DNA of 5,364 nucleotides from Dehalococcoidia bacterium (GTDB lineage Bacteria > Chloroflexota > Dehalococcoidia > JAUSJJ01): assembly GCA_030647705.1 (NCBI GenBank), contig JAUSJJ010000249.1, positions 1-5,364 of the forward strand. The letters run 5' to 3'. Under the pieces are notes generated by a model. It searched no databases. It worked only from the letters and a program-made list of their open reading frames with translations, and was not told the origin of the DNA. Shown here piece by piece: positions 1-5,058 of this stretch; within the stretch, counting starts at the first letter, position 1, and every line of letters begins with the position of its first letter. A program made the position numbers and the translations under genes.

Positions 1-611
1 ACCCCGACGACCTTCCCCTGGATCTCCACATCCTCCGGCGCCACGTAGAGGGGCTTCATCCGTTTGTTGGCCGGCTGGAGGCGGATCCGGCCATCATCCC
101 TGTAGAGCCGCTTCAGTGTGACCGCCTGCTCTTCCTTCAACCACACAGCCACCGTGTCGCCGTCTTCGGCGGTATCCGCCTGTTGCATCAGCACCAGGTC
201 GCCATCCCCGATCAGCGCATCGATCATGGAGGCGCCCTTGACCTTCAGTGCGTAGACGTTCACCTTGCCGTGAAGCATGTCCCTGGGGACCTCCACGCTT
301 TCACCCAGATAGGCTGTGCTCCAGGCGTCAGGCTGAGGCGCCGGTATCGGCTGGCCGGCGGCGATCTGTCCGATTACAGGCACGCGCACGGGCCGGCTTC
401 CTCCCACCAGCTCGATGCCCCTGGAGATGTCGCGGGCGCGGCGAATGTAGCCCTGCTCCTCGATGATGTTCAGATTGTAGTCGGCCACCGAGGTCGAACT
501 CAGCTTGCATCCCTGTACGATGTCACGCACCGAGGGCGGGTAGTTCCGCTCCTCCATGAAATCGCGGATGAACTGAAAGATGCCCTGCTGCCTTGGCGAA
601 AGCTGCTTCAT
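1..611 (-). CDS. lexA: LexA SOS repressor (3' end cut by window edge)
   Basis: LexA represses DNA-damage (SOS) genes and is inactivated by RecA-stimulated self-cleavage. I translated 203 codons from an ATG at 611; no stop is reached before base 1. Residues 1-70 form the winged helix-turn-helix (starts MKQLSPRQQGIFQFI; recognition region about 28-50, SVRDIVQGCKLSSTSVADYN). Residues 78-203 are the S24 peptidase domain: the cleavage site Ala85-Gly86 lies in IGQIAAGQPI, nucleophile Ser128 in GASMIDALIGDGD, and general base Lys167 in VTLKRLY. The end (QGKVVGV) matches the final strand of the family, so only a few residues are missing. Position 127 is Ala where Asp, Glu or Asn is common. GGAGG at 616-620 sits 4 nt before the ATG. 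The gene starts 25 bp after the Dcd-like gene with no promoter of its own visible, so the two are probably co-transcribed from the promoter at 1234-1262. Confidence 0.96.
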   Translation of the reverse strand, partial: MKQLSPRQQGIFQFIRDFMEERNYPPSVRDIVQGCKLSSTSVADYNLNIIEEQGYIRRARDISRGIELVGGSRPVRVPVIGQIAAGQPIPAPQPDAWSTAYLGESVEVPRDMLHGKVNVYALKVKGASMIDALIGDGDLVLMQQADTAEDGDTVAVWLKEEQAVTLKRLYRDDGRIRLQPANKRMKPLYVAPEDVEIQGKVVG

Positions 612-636
612 CGGGCCTCCAAGAGAGGGTAGTAGA

Positions 637-1200
637 TCATTTCAGAGCCACTAGAACAGCGATGACGGCAATGCCGAAGGCAAGTAGCACGGGGAACATC
701 CATTTTAGCGTCTTCACGGAGTCTGACAGCGACTTCACATTCTGACCGAGATCCTGCAAAGCGGTTATGACTTGTCCGAACGTCATCCCTTGGGCGTCGA
801 CCAAGTTCTGTATGTCGGATACCGAAATCCCGGCCTGCCTTTGGGATTCGCCCGAGTAAGGCTTTGTGGCAGGCTCCGCAAGATGGAAGAATTCTACTGT
901 GCAGAAAGGCTCCCTGACCAGTCCCCTCTTGGCATAATAGGAGCGTAGACCTATGTGTCCGGCAACCGTGGGGCTAAGAGAGAGCCTTTCATGAGTGGTC
1001 ACCAAAGCGAAGCCCCCTGGTGCAATGATCAGTAGACCTTTTTCAGCAGGATTGATCTTCTCCCGACGGCTACTTGTCATCGCCTCTTCGCCCAGCCTCG
1101 TGTCGTAGCTAGCAGGCTGCAGTGCACGCTCATCGAAGTTATCGATTGTCAGCTCTTTGGTTTCCATTGCCTTGCGTATGGCTGCATCGGTCATCAGCAT
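637..1200 (-). CDS. Dcd-like (dCTP deaminase/dUTPase-fold) protein lacking the catalytic core, with C-terminal membrane anchor
   Basis: 187 residues. Residues 1-95 resemble the N-terminal half of dCTP deaminase (Dcd): LQPASYDTRLG at 27-37, a strand block LIIAPGGFALVTTHERLSL at 57-75, then GLRSYYAKRGLV at 84-95, equivalent to E. coli GRSSLARLGL. The next residues, REPFCTVEFFHLAEPATKPYSG, correspond to the last strand of Dcd. The roughly 30 residues normally in between, with the G-x-IDPGW/F-x-G motif and catalytic Glu138 (E. coli numbering), are absent, and Arg115 is replaced by Lys91. Residues about 140-165 look like a short coiled coil, and 167-186 form one transmembrane helix. Deaminase or dUTPase activity is therefore doubtful. 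The start ATG at 1200 has AGGAG at 1209-1213, 8 nt away; an ATG two codons later is less well placed. The gene lies first in a likely operon with lexA under a promoter bearing a LexA-like dyad, which suggests SOS control. It could be a pseudoenzyme, a nucleotide sensor, or a fresh in-frame deletion. Confidence 0.82.
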   Translation of the reverse strand: MLMTDAAIRKAMETKELTIDNFDERALQPASYDTRLGEEAMTSSRREKINPAEKGLLIIAPGGFALVTTHERLSLSPTVAGHIGLRSYYAKRGLVREPFCTVEFFHLAEPATKPYSGESQRQAGISVSDIQNLVDAQGMTFGQVITALQDLGQNVKSLSDSVKTLKWMFPVLLAFGIAVIAVLVALK

Positions 1201-1233
1201 TTTTCAATCTCCTGCTGACCCTCTTTTGCAGGC

Positions 1234-1262
1234 ATATTAGCACAAGTGTTCTTCGAAGTCAA
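1234..1262 (-). promoter_or_regulatory. Sigma-70-type promoter of the Dcd-like/lexA unit
   Basis: On the minus strand TTGACT (1262-1257; one mismatch to TTGACA) is followed by exactly 17 bp and TAATAT (1239-1234; four of six matches to TATAAT). The ATG of the Dcd-like gene is about 34 bp downstream of the -10 box. No comparable promoter is visible in the 25 bp before lexA, so this one probably serves both genes. Confidence 0.7.
1239..1252. promoter_or_regulatory. Candidate LexA operator (SOS box) in the promoter spacer
   Basis: The 14-mer AGCACAAGTGTTCT (minus strand AGAACACTTGTGCT) is an imperfect dyad of the form AGnACAnnTGTnCT. It contains GAAC-ACTT-GTGC, one base away from the GAAC-N4-GTTC core of Gram-positive-type LexA boxes. 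It fills the spacer and touches the -10 box, the position expected for a repressor that blocks RNA polymerase. Because lexA is the downstream gene, autoregulation is the natural reading, but binding specificity is inferred. Confidence 0.6.
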
Positions 1263-1302
1263 TATGCCAGTTGCACCCCGAAATCAGCGATTGCCTCACG
1301 CA

Positions 1303-1329
1303 GGGCAGGTTTCCAAGCTGCCCGCCTAC
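1303..1329 (-). repeat. GTAG-headed palindromic unit (REP-like), unit C
   Basis: On the minus strand the unit starts GTAGGC, followed by GGGCAG, a 9-nt loop (CTTGGAAAC) and CTGCCC, a perfect 6-bp stem. It lies 3 bp from a second GTAGG-headed hairpin in the same orientation. GTAG before a hairpin is the known signature of REP elements mobilised by RAYT (IS200/IS605-like) transposases. No RAYT gene is in this window. With no T-run on either side it is a poor intrinsic terminator. Confidence 0.45.
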
Positions 1330-1332
1330 GAC

Positions 1333-1357
1333 GGTCGGGTTAGGAAACCCGACCTAC
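1333..1357 (-). repeat. GTAG-headed palindromic unit (REP-like), unit B
   Basis: On the minus strand GTA is followed by a perfect 9-bp stem, GGTCGGGTT/AACCCGACC, closing a TCCT tetraloop. The head GTAGG and the GGGTT...AACCC arms resemble the units at 3564-3723. It lies in the 225-bp gap downstream of the cyclase gene. It could also slow or end transcription from that gene, but no T-tract follows. Confidence 0.6.
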
Positions 1358-1425
1358 AAACTCAATCGCCATTTCCCCGTCTCCGCTGGACGTTCGCAAG
1401 GGCACAAACAGTACCATGTTCCCCC

Positions 1426-2055
1426 CTACCTCTTCACCAGGACCGCCCTGGCCGGTGCGCCATCGCCGTCTTTCAGCTTGAGGGGCAGGCAGACCAGCTC
1501 GTAATCGCCTGGCGTCACCTGACTGAGGTCTATCCCCTCCAGGATGATCACGCCGGCGCCCAGCAGCGCCATATGCGCGCCCGCCTGCCTGACGCCGTAC
1601 TTCTCCAGCGATAGGTAGTCGAAACCGACCAGCTTGATCCCCCGCGCTACCATCCAGCGTGCGGCTTCCGGCGTGAGGTAGGCGAAGTCCTCCTGGAAGC
1701 CACGTTTTCGCCACAACCCGGAGTTTCGCGTCCTGATCAGCAGCCGCTCGGCGCCGGGCGGGATGCCTGCTCCCGCCAGAGCCTCATCGGTGATGGCGTC
1801 GACATCGGGGAAATGGCAGACCCAGGCCTCGCCCATCAGGACATCGAGCGGCAATGCGTCCACTGTCTGCGCCCCCTGAAAGAAATGGCGGGGGGCGTCT
1901 ACGTGCGTGCCCACGTGTGATCCCAGGTGCAAAGCGGAGAGGTTATACGCCCGGCCTTTCGAAATCTGTTTCGTGGGCGTGATCCTGGCCCCTGCGTCGC
2001 CAGGGTAAACATGGGTGTCTTCGGAGATAGTCACGGAGATGTCGTATATGCTCAC
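1426..2055 (-). CDS. Cyclase/kynurenine formamidase-like metal hydrolase (KynB family)
   Basis: 209 residues, full length for the Cyclase family (PF04199), which includes bacterial arylformamidase KynB (N-formylkynurenine to kynurenine plus formate), isatin hydrolase and polyketide cyclase-like enzymes. The signature HxGTHxDxPxHF is present as HVGTHVDAPRHF at 47-58, giving metal ligands His47, His51 and Asp53 and catalytic His57. The second set is His161 and Glu173 in AHMALLGAGVIILEG, so the active site looks complete. It is probably cytosolic: no signal peptide or membrane helix is seen. The start is GTG at 2055 with GAGG at 2060-2063; the next Met is residue 74, after the metal site, so the GTG is needed. 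It lies 76 bp downstream of the aldolase, probably read through from it. No other kynurenine-pathway gene is in view, so the physiological substrate is open. Confidence 0.9.
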   Translation of the reverse strand: MSIYDISVTISEDTHVYPGDAGARITPTKQISKGRAYNLSALHLGSHVGTHVDAPRHFFQGAQTVDALPLDVLMGEAWVCHFPDVDAITDEALAGAGIPPGAERLLIRTRNSGLWRKRGFQEDFAYLTPEAARWMVARGIKLVGFDYLSLEKYGVRQAGAHMALLGAGVIILEGIDLSQVTPGDYELVCLPLKLKDGDGAPARAVLVKR

Positions 2056-2071
2056 GGAGCCTCGATGGCGA

Positions 2072-2121
2072 GGTCGCCCTCACGTAGCGAGGGATGCATT
2101 CCGGAATGCCGAGCGGCGACC
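2072..2121. repeat. Nested inverted repeats between aldolase and cyclase genes
   Basis: The outer arms GGTCGCC (2072-2078) and GGCGACC (2115-2121) pair perfectly over 7 bp. Inside are CCCTC/GAGGG (2077-2081/2089-2093, 7-nt loop) and a perfect 14-bp palindrome GCATTCCGGAATGC (2096-2109). The inner CCCTC shares two bases with the outer arm, so the alternatives partly compete. It fills most of the 76-bp gap. It could be a degenerate repeat, a processing or attenuation structure, or an operator for the cyclase gene; no T-run follows on the minus strand. Confidence 0.45.
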
Positions 2122-2131
2122 CACAGGGCCG

Positions 2132-3475
2132 TCACGGCTTCGCGTACTTCTTCACCAGGTCCACGGTGTCCTGAATGTTCAGCTTGGAGAAGAGCAGGCC
2201 GAACCTGTCCTCCAGAGTCCCCATGATGTCGTTCATGGCGTCTTCAGGAAGCTCCCACAGATCCTTCTTGAACGGCCCGAAGGCGCGCTTGCGGTTTTCG
2301 TAGATGAACTGCTCCTCGGTATCACTCGGCTTGCGCTCCTTGCCGTGGGCTTCCCGCAGGTACTCATCGATCCTGGTGAGCAGGTCTTTGGGGAATCGGG
2401 GGCTCTGGTAAATGATGTTCTGGAAGCCCGTCGCCAGGTGGATCTCCGCGGTGCCTACCCGCGGGAAGTGGTCGAAGGCATCGTCAGGCAATGTCGAGGC
2501 GCCATGCTGAACGGCCCCGGCCATGCCATACCTTTCGCGCGCCGCCTGCGAAAGCTTGCCCAGGGTTTCGAAATCGACCTTTACCTTGGCTACCGAGCCG
2601 TCCGGCATCACCAGGCCGCCGTGCTTGGTGCCGGTCTGGACGCTGATCTTGGAGATGCCCTTCACCGAGCCGCCCACCACTTTCTTGTATCCATCCATGA
2701 ATGCGGCCAGGTCTTCCACGGTGCTGTTGGCCTTGCCCACCTCCCCGATCTCGCCGCCCACCGAGATGGTGACGCCTTTGGGCTGAAGGGTCCGGATGAA
2801 GCGGGTCATCTCAGCCGTCACCCTGTAGTTCTTCTCCTGCTGCTTCTCCAGCGTGGGCAGGCTGATATCGACCAGCGTGGACGCGTCTATGTCTATGTTC
2901 AGGAAATCGGCGGCGATGGCCTCACGCACAAGGTCTTTCAGGGAGTTGGTCTCGGCCTCGGGCTCAGAGGAGTATTTCTTGGCGTTGAACTGGAAGTGGT
3001 CGCCCTGGATGAAGACGGGACCGAAGAAGCCTTCTCGGATGGCCGCTGCCAGCACGCAGACAGCGTACTCTGCCGGCCGTTGCTCAGTGTAGCCGATCTC
3101 GGAACGGGCGATCTCGAAAACGAAGGCGCCCACCCGTTGCTTCATGGCAGCTCTGAATACCCGTCTGGCCACGTGATAGGTTATGCCCCGGATGTTCATC
3201 GCAGGGACTGTCTTACGCTGGTATTCGCCTCGGCCCGCCGCTTCGTACAGGGGCTGGATGCTGGAGGAGACTATGCCCAGCTTCAGCGCGGTCTCTTTGA
3301 TTAGCTGCCGGCATAGCTCCTTGACCCGGGCGTCCGGGTTGAACACTGCGTTAGTGATAAGGTCATCAGTTTGCTGGCGCCGGAACGCCTTGACGTCCCT
3401 CAGTGTGACTTTGCCGTCCCCGAGTTCCGCCCAGGGCATGACGGCGTTCTGCAAATCAGCGAGAGTATTGAACAT
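2132..3475 (-). CDS. fba: Class II fructose-bisphosphate aldolase family protein, long form
   Basis: 447 residues. Class II aldolases reversibly split fructose 1,6-bisphosphate into dihydroxyacetone phosphate and glyceraldehyde 3-phosphate using a divalent metal, in the cytosol. Family landmarks occur in order: GDHFQ at 158-162 (Asp159 general base, His160 metal ligand), NIDIDAST at 193-200, GGEIGEVG at 240-247, TGTKHGG at 281-287 (His285 metal ligand), VQHGAST at 322-328 (His324 metal ligand) and EIHLATGFQ at 344-352 where E. coli FbaA has an NIDTDTQ phosphate-binding motif. All three metal His are kept, but the Asn of the last motif is His346. It is about 90 residues longer than E. coli FbaA, with extra N-terminal (about 1-85) and C-terminal (about 355-447, charged, helical) segments. 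The start ATG at 3475 has GGAGG at 3484-3488, 8 nt away. The next gene upstream is the phosphofructokinase that makes its substrate. A related activity (sedoheptulose or tagatose bisphosphate aldolase) is possible. Confidence 0.9.
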   Translation of the reverse strand: MFNTLADLQNAVMPWAELGDGKVTLRDVKAFRRQQTDDLITNAVFNPDARVKELCRQLIKETALKLGIVSSSIQPLYEAAGRGEYQRKTVPAMNIRGITYHVARRVFRAAMKQRVGAFVFEIARSEIGYTEQRPAEYAVCVLAAAIREGFFGPVFIQGDHFQFNAKKYSSEPEAETNSLKDLVREAIAADFLNIDIDASTLVDISLPTLEKQQEKNYRVTAEMTRFIRTLQPKGVTISVGGEIGEVGKANSTVEDLAAFMDGYKKVVGGSVKGISKISVQTGTKHGGLVMPDGSVAKVKVDFETLGKLSQAARERYGMAGAVQHGASTLPDDAFDHFPRVGTAEIHLATGFQNIIYQSPRFPKDLLTRIDEYLREAHGKERKPSDTEEQFIYENRKRAFGPFKKDLWELPEDAMNDIMGTLEDRFGLLFSKLNIQDTVDLVKKYAKP

Positions 3476-3563
3476 TTACGTGTCCTCCATGTTCTGTTGT
3501 TAGGTGGCTTGCCCTCATCCACCCGCCATCCCGACTTGTTGCGATGGCGTCCACCCAGTATTC

Positions 3564-3594
3564 GTAGGGTGGGTGGAATGAAATGAAACCCACC
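3564..3594 (-). repeat. GTAG-type palindromic repeat, intact 31-nt unit A (head on plus strand)
   Basis: Read on the plus strand, GTAGGGTGGGT begins the unit and ACCCACC ends it; GGTGGGT (3568-3574) pairs with ACCCACC (3588-3594) across a 13-nt loop. The end GAAACCCACC (3585-3594) is also a perfect 10-bp inverted match to GGTGGGTTTC at 3607-3616, the end of a second, oppositely oriented copy. No coding potential is recognised. Strand is nominal: the GTAG head lies on the plus strand, whereas the flanking genes are on minus. Confidence 0.7.
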
Positions 3595-3606
3595 ACGAAG
3601 TCCAAA

Positions 3607-3723
3607 GGTGGGTTTCGCTGCGGAGTCTGTCTCAAAAGTGCTATGCTTGAATCTGAGGCAATGGTTGGTCCAGATTCAGCGAACCGAATTATGAGATAGT
3701 CTCCTGCGCTGCACCCACCCTAC
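3607..3723 (-). repeat. Second copy of the GTAG repeat, split by an 83-bp insertion (unit A')
   Basis: The outer halves are 3607-3621 (GGTGGGTTTCGCTGC) and 3708-3723 (GCTGCACCCACCCTAC). Joined, they make 31 nt, exactly the length of the intact neighbour, with identical first 10 and last 11 bases when the neighbour is reverse-complemented. On the minus strand the head is GTAGGGTGGGTG at 3723-3712, a perfect 12-bp inverted match to 3564-3575. Only the central bases of the loop differ between copies. The intact and split copies form a head-out inverted pair separated by 12 bp. Confidence 0.65.
3622..3704. mobile_element. MITE-like 83-bp imperfect inverted repeat inserted in a repeat unit
   Basis: The termini GGAGTCTGTCTCA (left) and GGAGACTATCTCA (reverse complement of right) match at 11 of 13 positions. 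The arms extend 34 nt each (3622-3655 and 3671-3704, about 23 of 34 matched), ending in a perfect 8-bp TGAATCTG/CAGATTCA stem around a 15-nt loop. TGC flanks both ends (3619-3621 and 3705-3707), consistent with a 3-bp target duplication; removing the element plus one TGC restores a 31-nt repeat unit. It has no ORF, so any movement would need a transposase elsewhere. Family unknown. Confidence 0.55.
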
Positions 3724-3752
3724 ATTATGGTTTTATTGTGGCCTTCTCTCAA
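3724..3752 (-). promoter_or_regulatory. Sigma-70-type promoter upstream of the aldolase gene
   Basis: On the minus strand TTGAGA (3752-3747; five of six to TTGACA), a 17-bp spacer and CATAAT (3729-3724; five of six to TATAAT). Predicted transcription starts near 3717, inside the head of the split repeat, giving a leader of about 240 nt that contains both repeat copies and the MITE-like hairpin before the aldolase ATG. It lies 48 bp beyond the end of the phosphofructokinase gene, so the aldolase can be expressed separately. Confidence 0.55.
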
Positions 3753-3770
3753 CCCCAGACACCTCTGACA

Positions 3771-3792
3771 GGAACGGGACAACGTCCCTTCC
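3771..3792 (-). terminator. Hairpin after the phosphofructokinase gene, possible weak terminator
   Basis: GGAA-c-GGGAC (3771-3780) pairs with GTCCC-TTCC (3784-3792) around an AAC loop, a 9-bp stem with one bulged base, starting 7 nt after the stop codon at 3800-3802. On the minus strand it is followed by TGTCAG rather than a T-run, so intrinsic termination would be inefficient. Confidence 0.4.
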
Positions 3793-3799
3793 CTACCTT

Positions 3800-4912
3800 C
3801 TATCTATAGCCCAGAATGGTCCGCTTGCCGTTGTAGCGCTCAACGTCGTAATCGTTTTCGATGTCCACGCGGTGCTGCTTGCCTATGGCTTCTTTGAGAT
3901 CGACCGAGGTTATGCGCCCGTTCCGGTAGGACACCATCCGGCCGAACTCCCCTCTCACCACCATGTCCACGGCGGCAATGCCAAAATAGCGGCCCATTCT
4001 CCGGTCATAAGCGCAGGGAGCACCACCCCGCTGCAGATGGCTCAGGGTTACGCTGCGCGTATCCAGACCGGTGCCCTCGGCTATCTGGTCGGCGAGGAAC
4101 TGCCCAACACCACCCAGCGCCTTGTGTCCGAAGGCGTCGGTGCCGCCCCGCTGCACGATCTCCTGCCCACCCTCTGGTTTGGCCCCTTCTGCAACGACCA
4201 CGATCTCGTATCTCAGGCCTCGCTTCTTGCCATCGAGCAGCAGCGAGTTTATCTTGGCGATCGAGAAAGGACACTCTGGAACGATGATGATATAGGCGCC
4301 GCTGGACTCACCGCCAGCCAGCGACAGCCAGCCGGTGTAGCGGCCCATGGTCTCCACTACGAATATCCTCTTGTGTGAACCGGCGGTGGTCCTCAGCCGG
4401 TCTATCTCTTCCGTGATGACGTCCACCGCAGTCTCGAAGCCGAGAGAGTAGTCGGTGGCCGACAGGTCGTTATCTATAGTCTTGGGAACACCCACCACCT
4501 TCACGCCCATCTGCGCCAGCCTGTGGGCCACACCCAGCGTGTCATCGCCGCCGATGACGATCAGAACATCGATGCCCAGTTTTTCAATGTTCTCCATTAC
4601 TTTTTTCGAGCGGTCTTTCTTGGGGTCAAACGGGTTCGTGCGAGAGGTGCCCAGGTTGGTGCCGCCGAACCTGTCCCAGGTCCTGACCACGCTTTCGTCC
4701 AGAGGCTGCAACCAGTTGGCCTCCTCGGGCGTCCCCGGTTCCACTTCAATCAGCCCCTTCCAGCCGTCCCTTATCCCCACCACCCCGCAAGTCACAGTCC
4801 TGGTAGCCTGGAACCTGGAGTCAAGGGCTGCTTTAGTCACCCATTTCAAAGCGGGATTGAGCCCGGCGCAATCTCCGCCACCCGTCAACACGCCGATCCG
4901 GCAGTTGTTCAC
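3800..4912 (-). CDS. pfp: 6-phosphofructokinase, PPi-type active site (diphosphate-fructose-6-phosphate 1-phosphotransferase)
   Basis: 370 residues of the PfkA family (PF00365): interconverts fructose 6-phosphate and fructose 1,6-bisphosphate in the cytosol. Motifs: N-terminal phosphate-donor loop GVLTGGGDCAGLN at 7-19, GGTNLGTSRTNP at 83-94, IGGDDTLG at 120-127, PKTIDND at 143-149 with catalytic Asp147, MGR at 189-191, and HLQRGG at 292-297. Asp124 (Gly in ATP-dependent E. coli PfkA) and Lys144 (Gly in PfkA) are the two classic markers of PPi-dependent enzymes, so a reversible PPi enzyme is predicted; strict donor choice needs an assay. The C-terminal segment beyond 340 ends RTILGYR. The start is GTG at 4912: TAA lies in frame two codons upstream, the next Met is residue 106, and GGAGG is 6 nt away. 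It overlaps a short upstream ORF by GTGA. It precedes the aldolase, the next enzyme in glycolysis, across a 324-bp repeat region. Confidence 0.95.
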   Translation of the reverse strand: MNNCRIGVLTGGGDCAGLNPALKWVTKAALDSRFQATRTVTCGVVGIRDGWKGLIEVEPGTPEEANWLQPLDESVVRTWDRFGGTNLGTSRTNPFDPKKDRSKKVMENIEKLGIDVLIVIGGDDTLGVAHRLAQMGVKVVGVPKTIDNDLSATDYSLGFETAVDVITEEIDRLRTTAGSHKRIFVVETMGRYTGWLSLAGGESSGAYIIIVPECPFSIAKINSLLLDGKKRGLRYEIVVVAEGAKPEGGQEIVQRGGTDAFGHKALGGVGQFLADQIAEGTGLDTRSVTLSHLQRGGAPCAYDRRMGRYFGIAAVDMVVRGEFGRMVSYRNGRITSVDLKEAIGKQHRVDIENDYDVERYNGKRTILGYR

Positions 4913-5010
4913 AGTTTACCTCCATTGGCCGTGCCAGCCCATTCCCAGGGGCTGTGCTGTTCAGTATTCTCAAATGTCATGTCAGGGAACCCCTTGAGAC
5001 AGGCGTCCAT
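4909..5010 (-). CDS. Possible short upstream ORF (33 aa) coupled to the phosphofructokinase
   Basis: ATG at 5010 opens 33 codons, beginning MDACLKGFPD and ending NGGKL; a second in-frame ATG at 4980 would give 23 codons. Its TGA overlaps the GTG start of the next gene as GTGA, the arrangement typical of translational coupling. Upstream of 4980 an AGGGG lies 9 nt away; the start at 5010 directly follows a GC-rich hairpin and lacks a good site. I recognise no family. It may be a leader peptide or chance. Confidence 0.3.
   Translation of the reverse strand: MDACLKGFPDMTFENTEQHSPWEWAGTANGGKL
4919..4923 (-). promoter_or_regulatory. Ribosome binding site that fixes the GTG start of the phosphofructokinase
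   Basis: GGAGG on the minus strand, 6 nt before GTG at 4912. It lies inside the upstream ORF, so ribosomes translating that ORF would cross it. Confidence 0.8.
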
Positions 5011-5030
5011 CGCCGCCGAATTGCGCGGCG
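5011..5030. other. GC-rich hairpin in the phosphofructokinase leader
   Basis: CGCCGC (5011-5016) pairs perfectly with GCGGCG (5025-5030) across an 8-nt loop. It sits immediately before the ATG at 5010 in the predicted leader RNA. Flanking TGAGA/TCTCA (4995-4999/5033-5037) could extend the structure beyond mismatches. It does not match a riboswitch I recognise. Confidence 0.4.
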
Positions 5031-5058
5031 TATCTCACAAAACAAGCCATCATGATGT

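Noticed and set aside
183..632. Plus-strand open frame of 149 codons
   Set aside because: Antisense to lexA, whose cleavage site and Ser/Lys dyad are intact on the minus strand.
1340..1714. Minus-strand open frame of 124 codons
   Set aside because: Out-of-frame reading of the cyclase gene; the frame at 1426-2055 carries the complete metal site.
2015..3304. Long plus-strand open frame of 429 codons opposite the aldolase
   Set aside because: It lies antisense to a frame with ordered class II aldolase motifs, shows no family motif itself, and has no ribosome site that I can see; it is a by-product of GC-rich codon use.
3564..3723. CRISPR-like or single 160-bp transposon bounded by 12-bp inverted repeats
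   Set aside because: There are only two copies, in inverted rather than direct orientation, with no regular spacers. The outer repeats are better explained as the heads of two palindromic repeat units, with the insertion limited to 3622-3704.
3872..4378. Plus-strand open frame of 168 codons
   Set aside because: Antisense to the phosphofructokinase, whose active-site motifs fix the coding strand.
4455..4997. Plus-strand open frame of 180 codons
   Set aside because: Mostly antisense to the phosphofructokinase and its leader; no recognisable domain.
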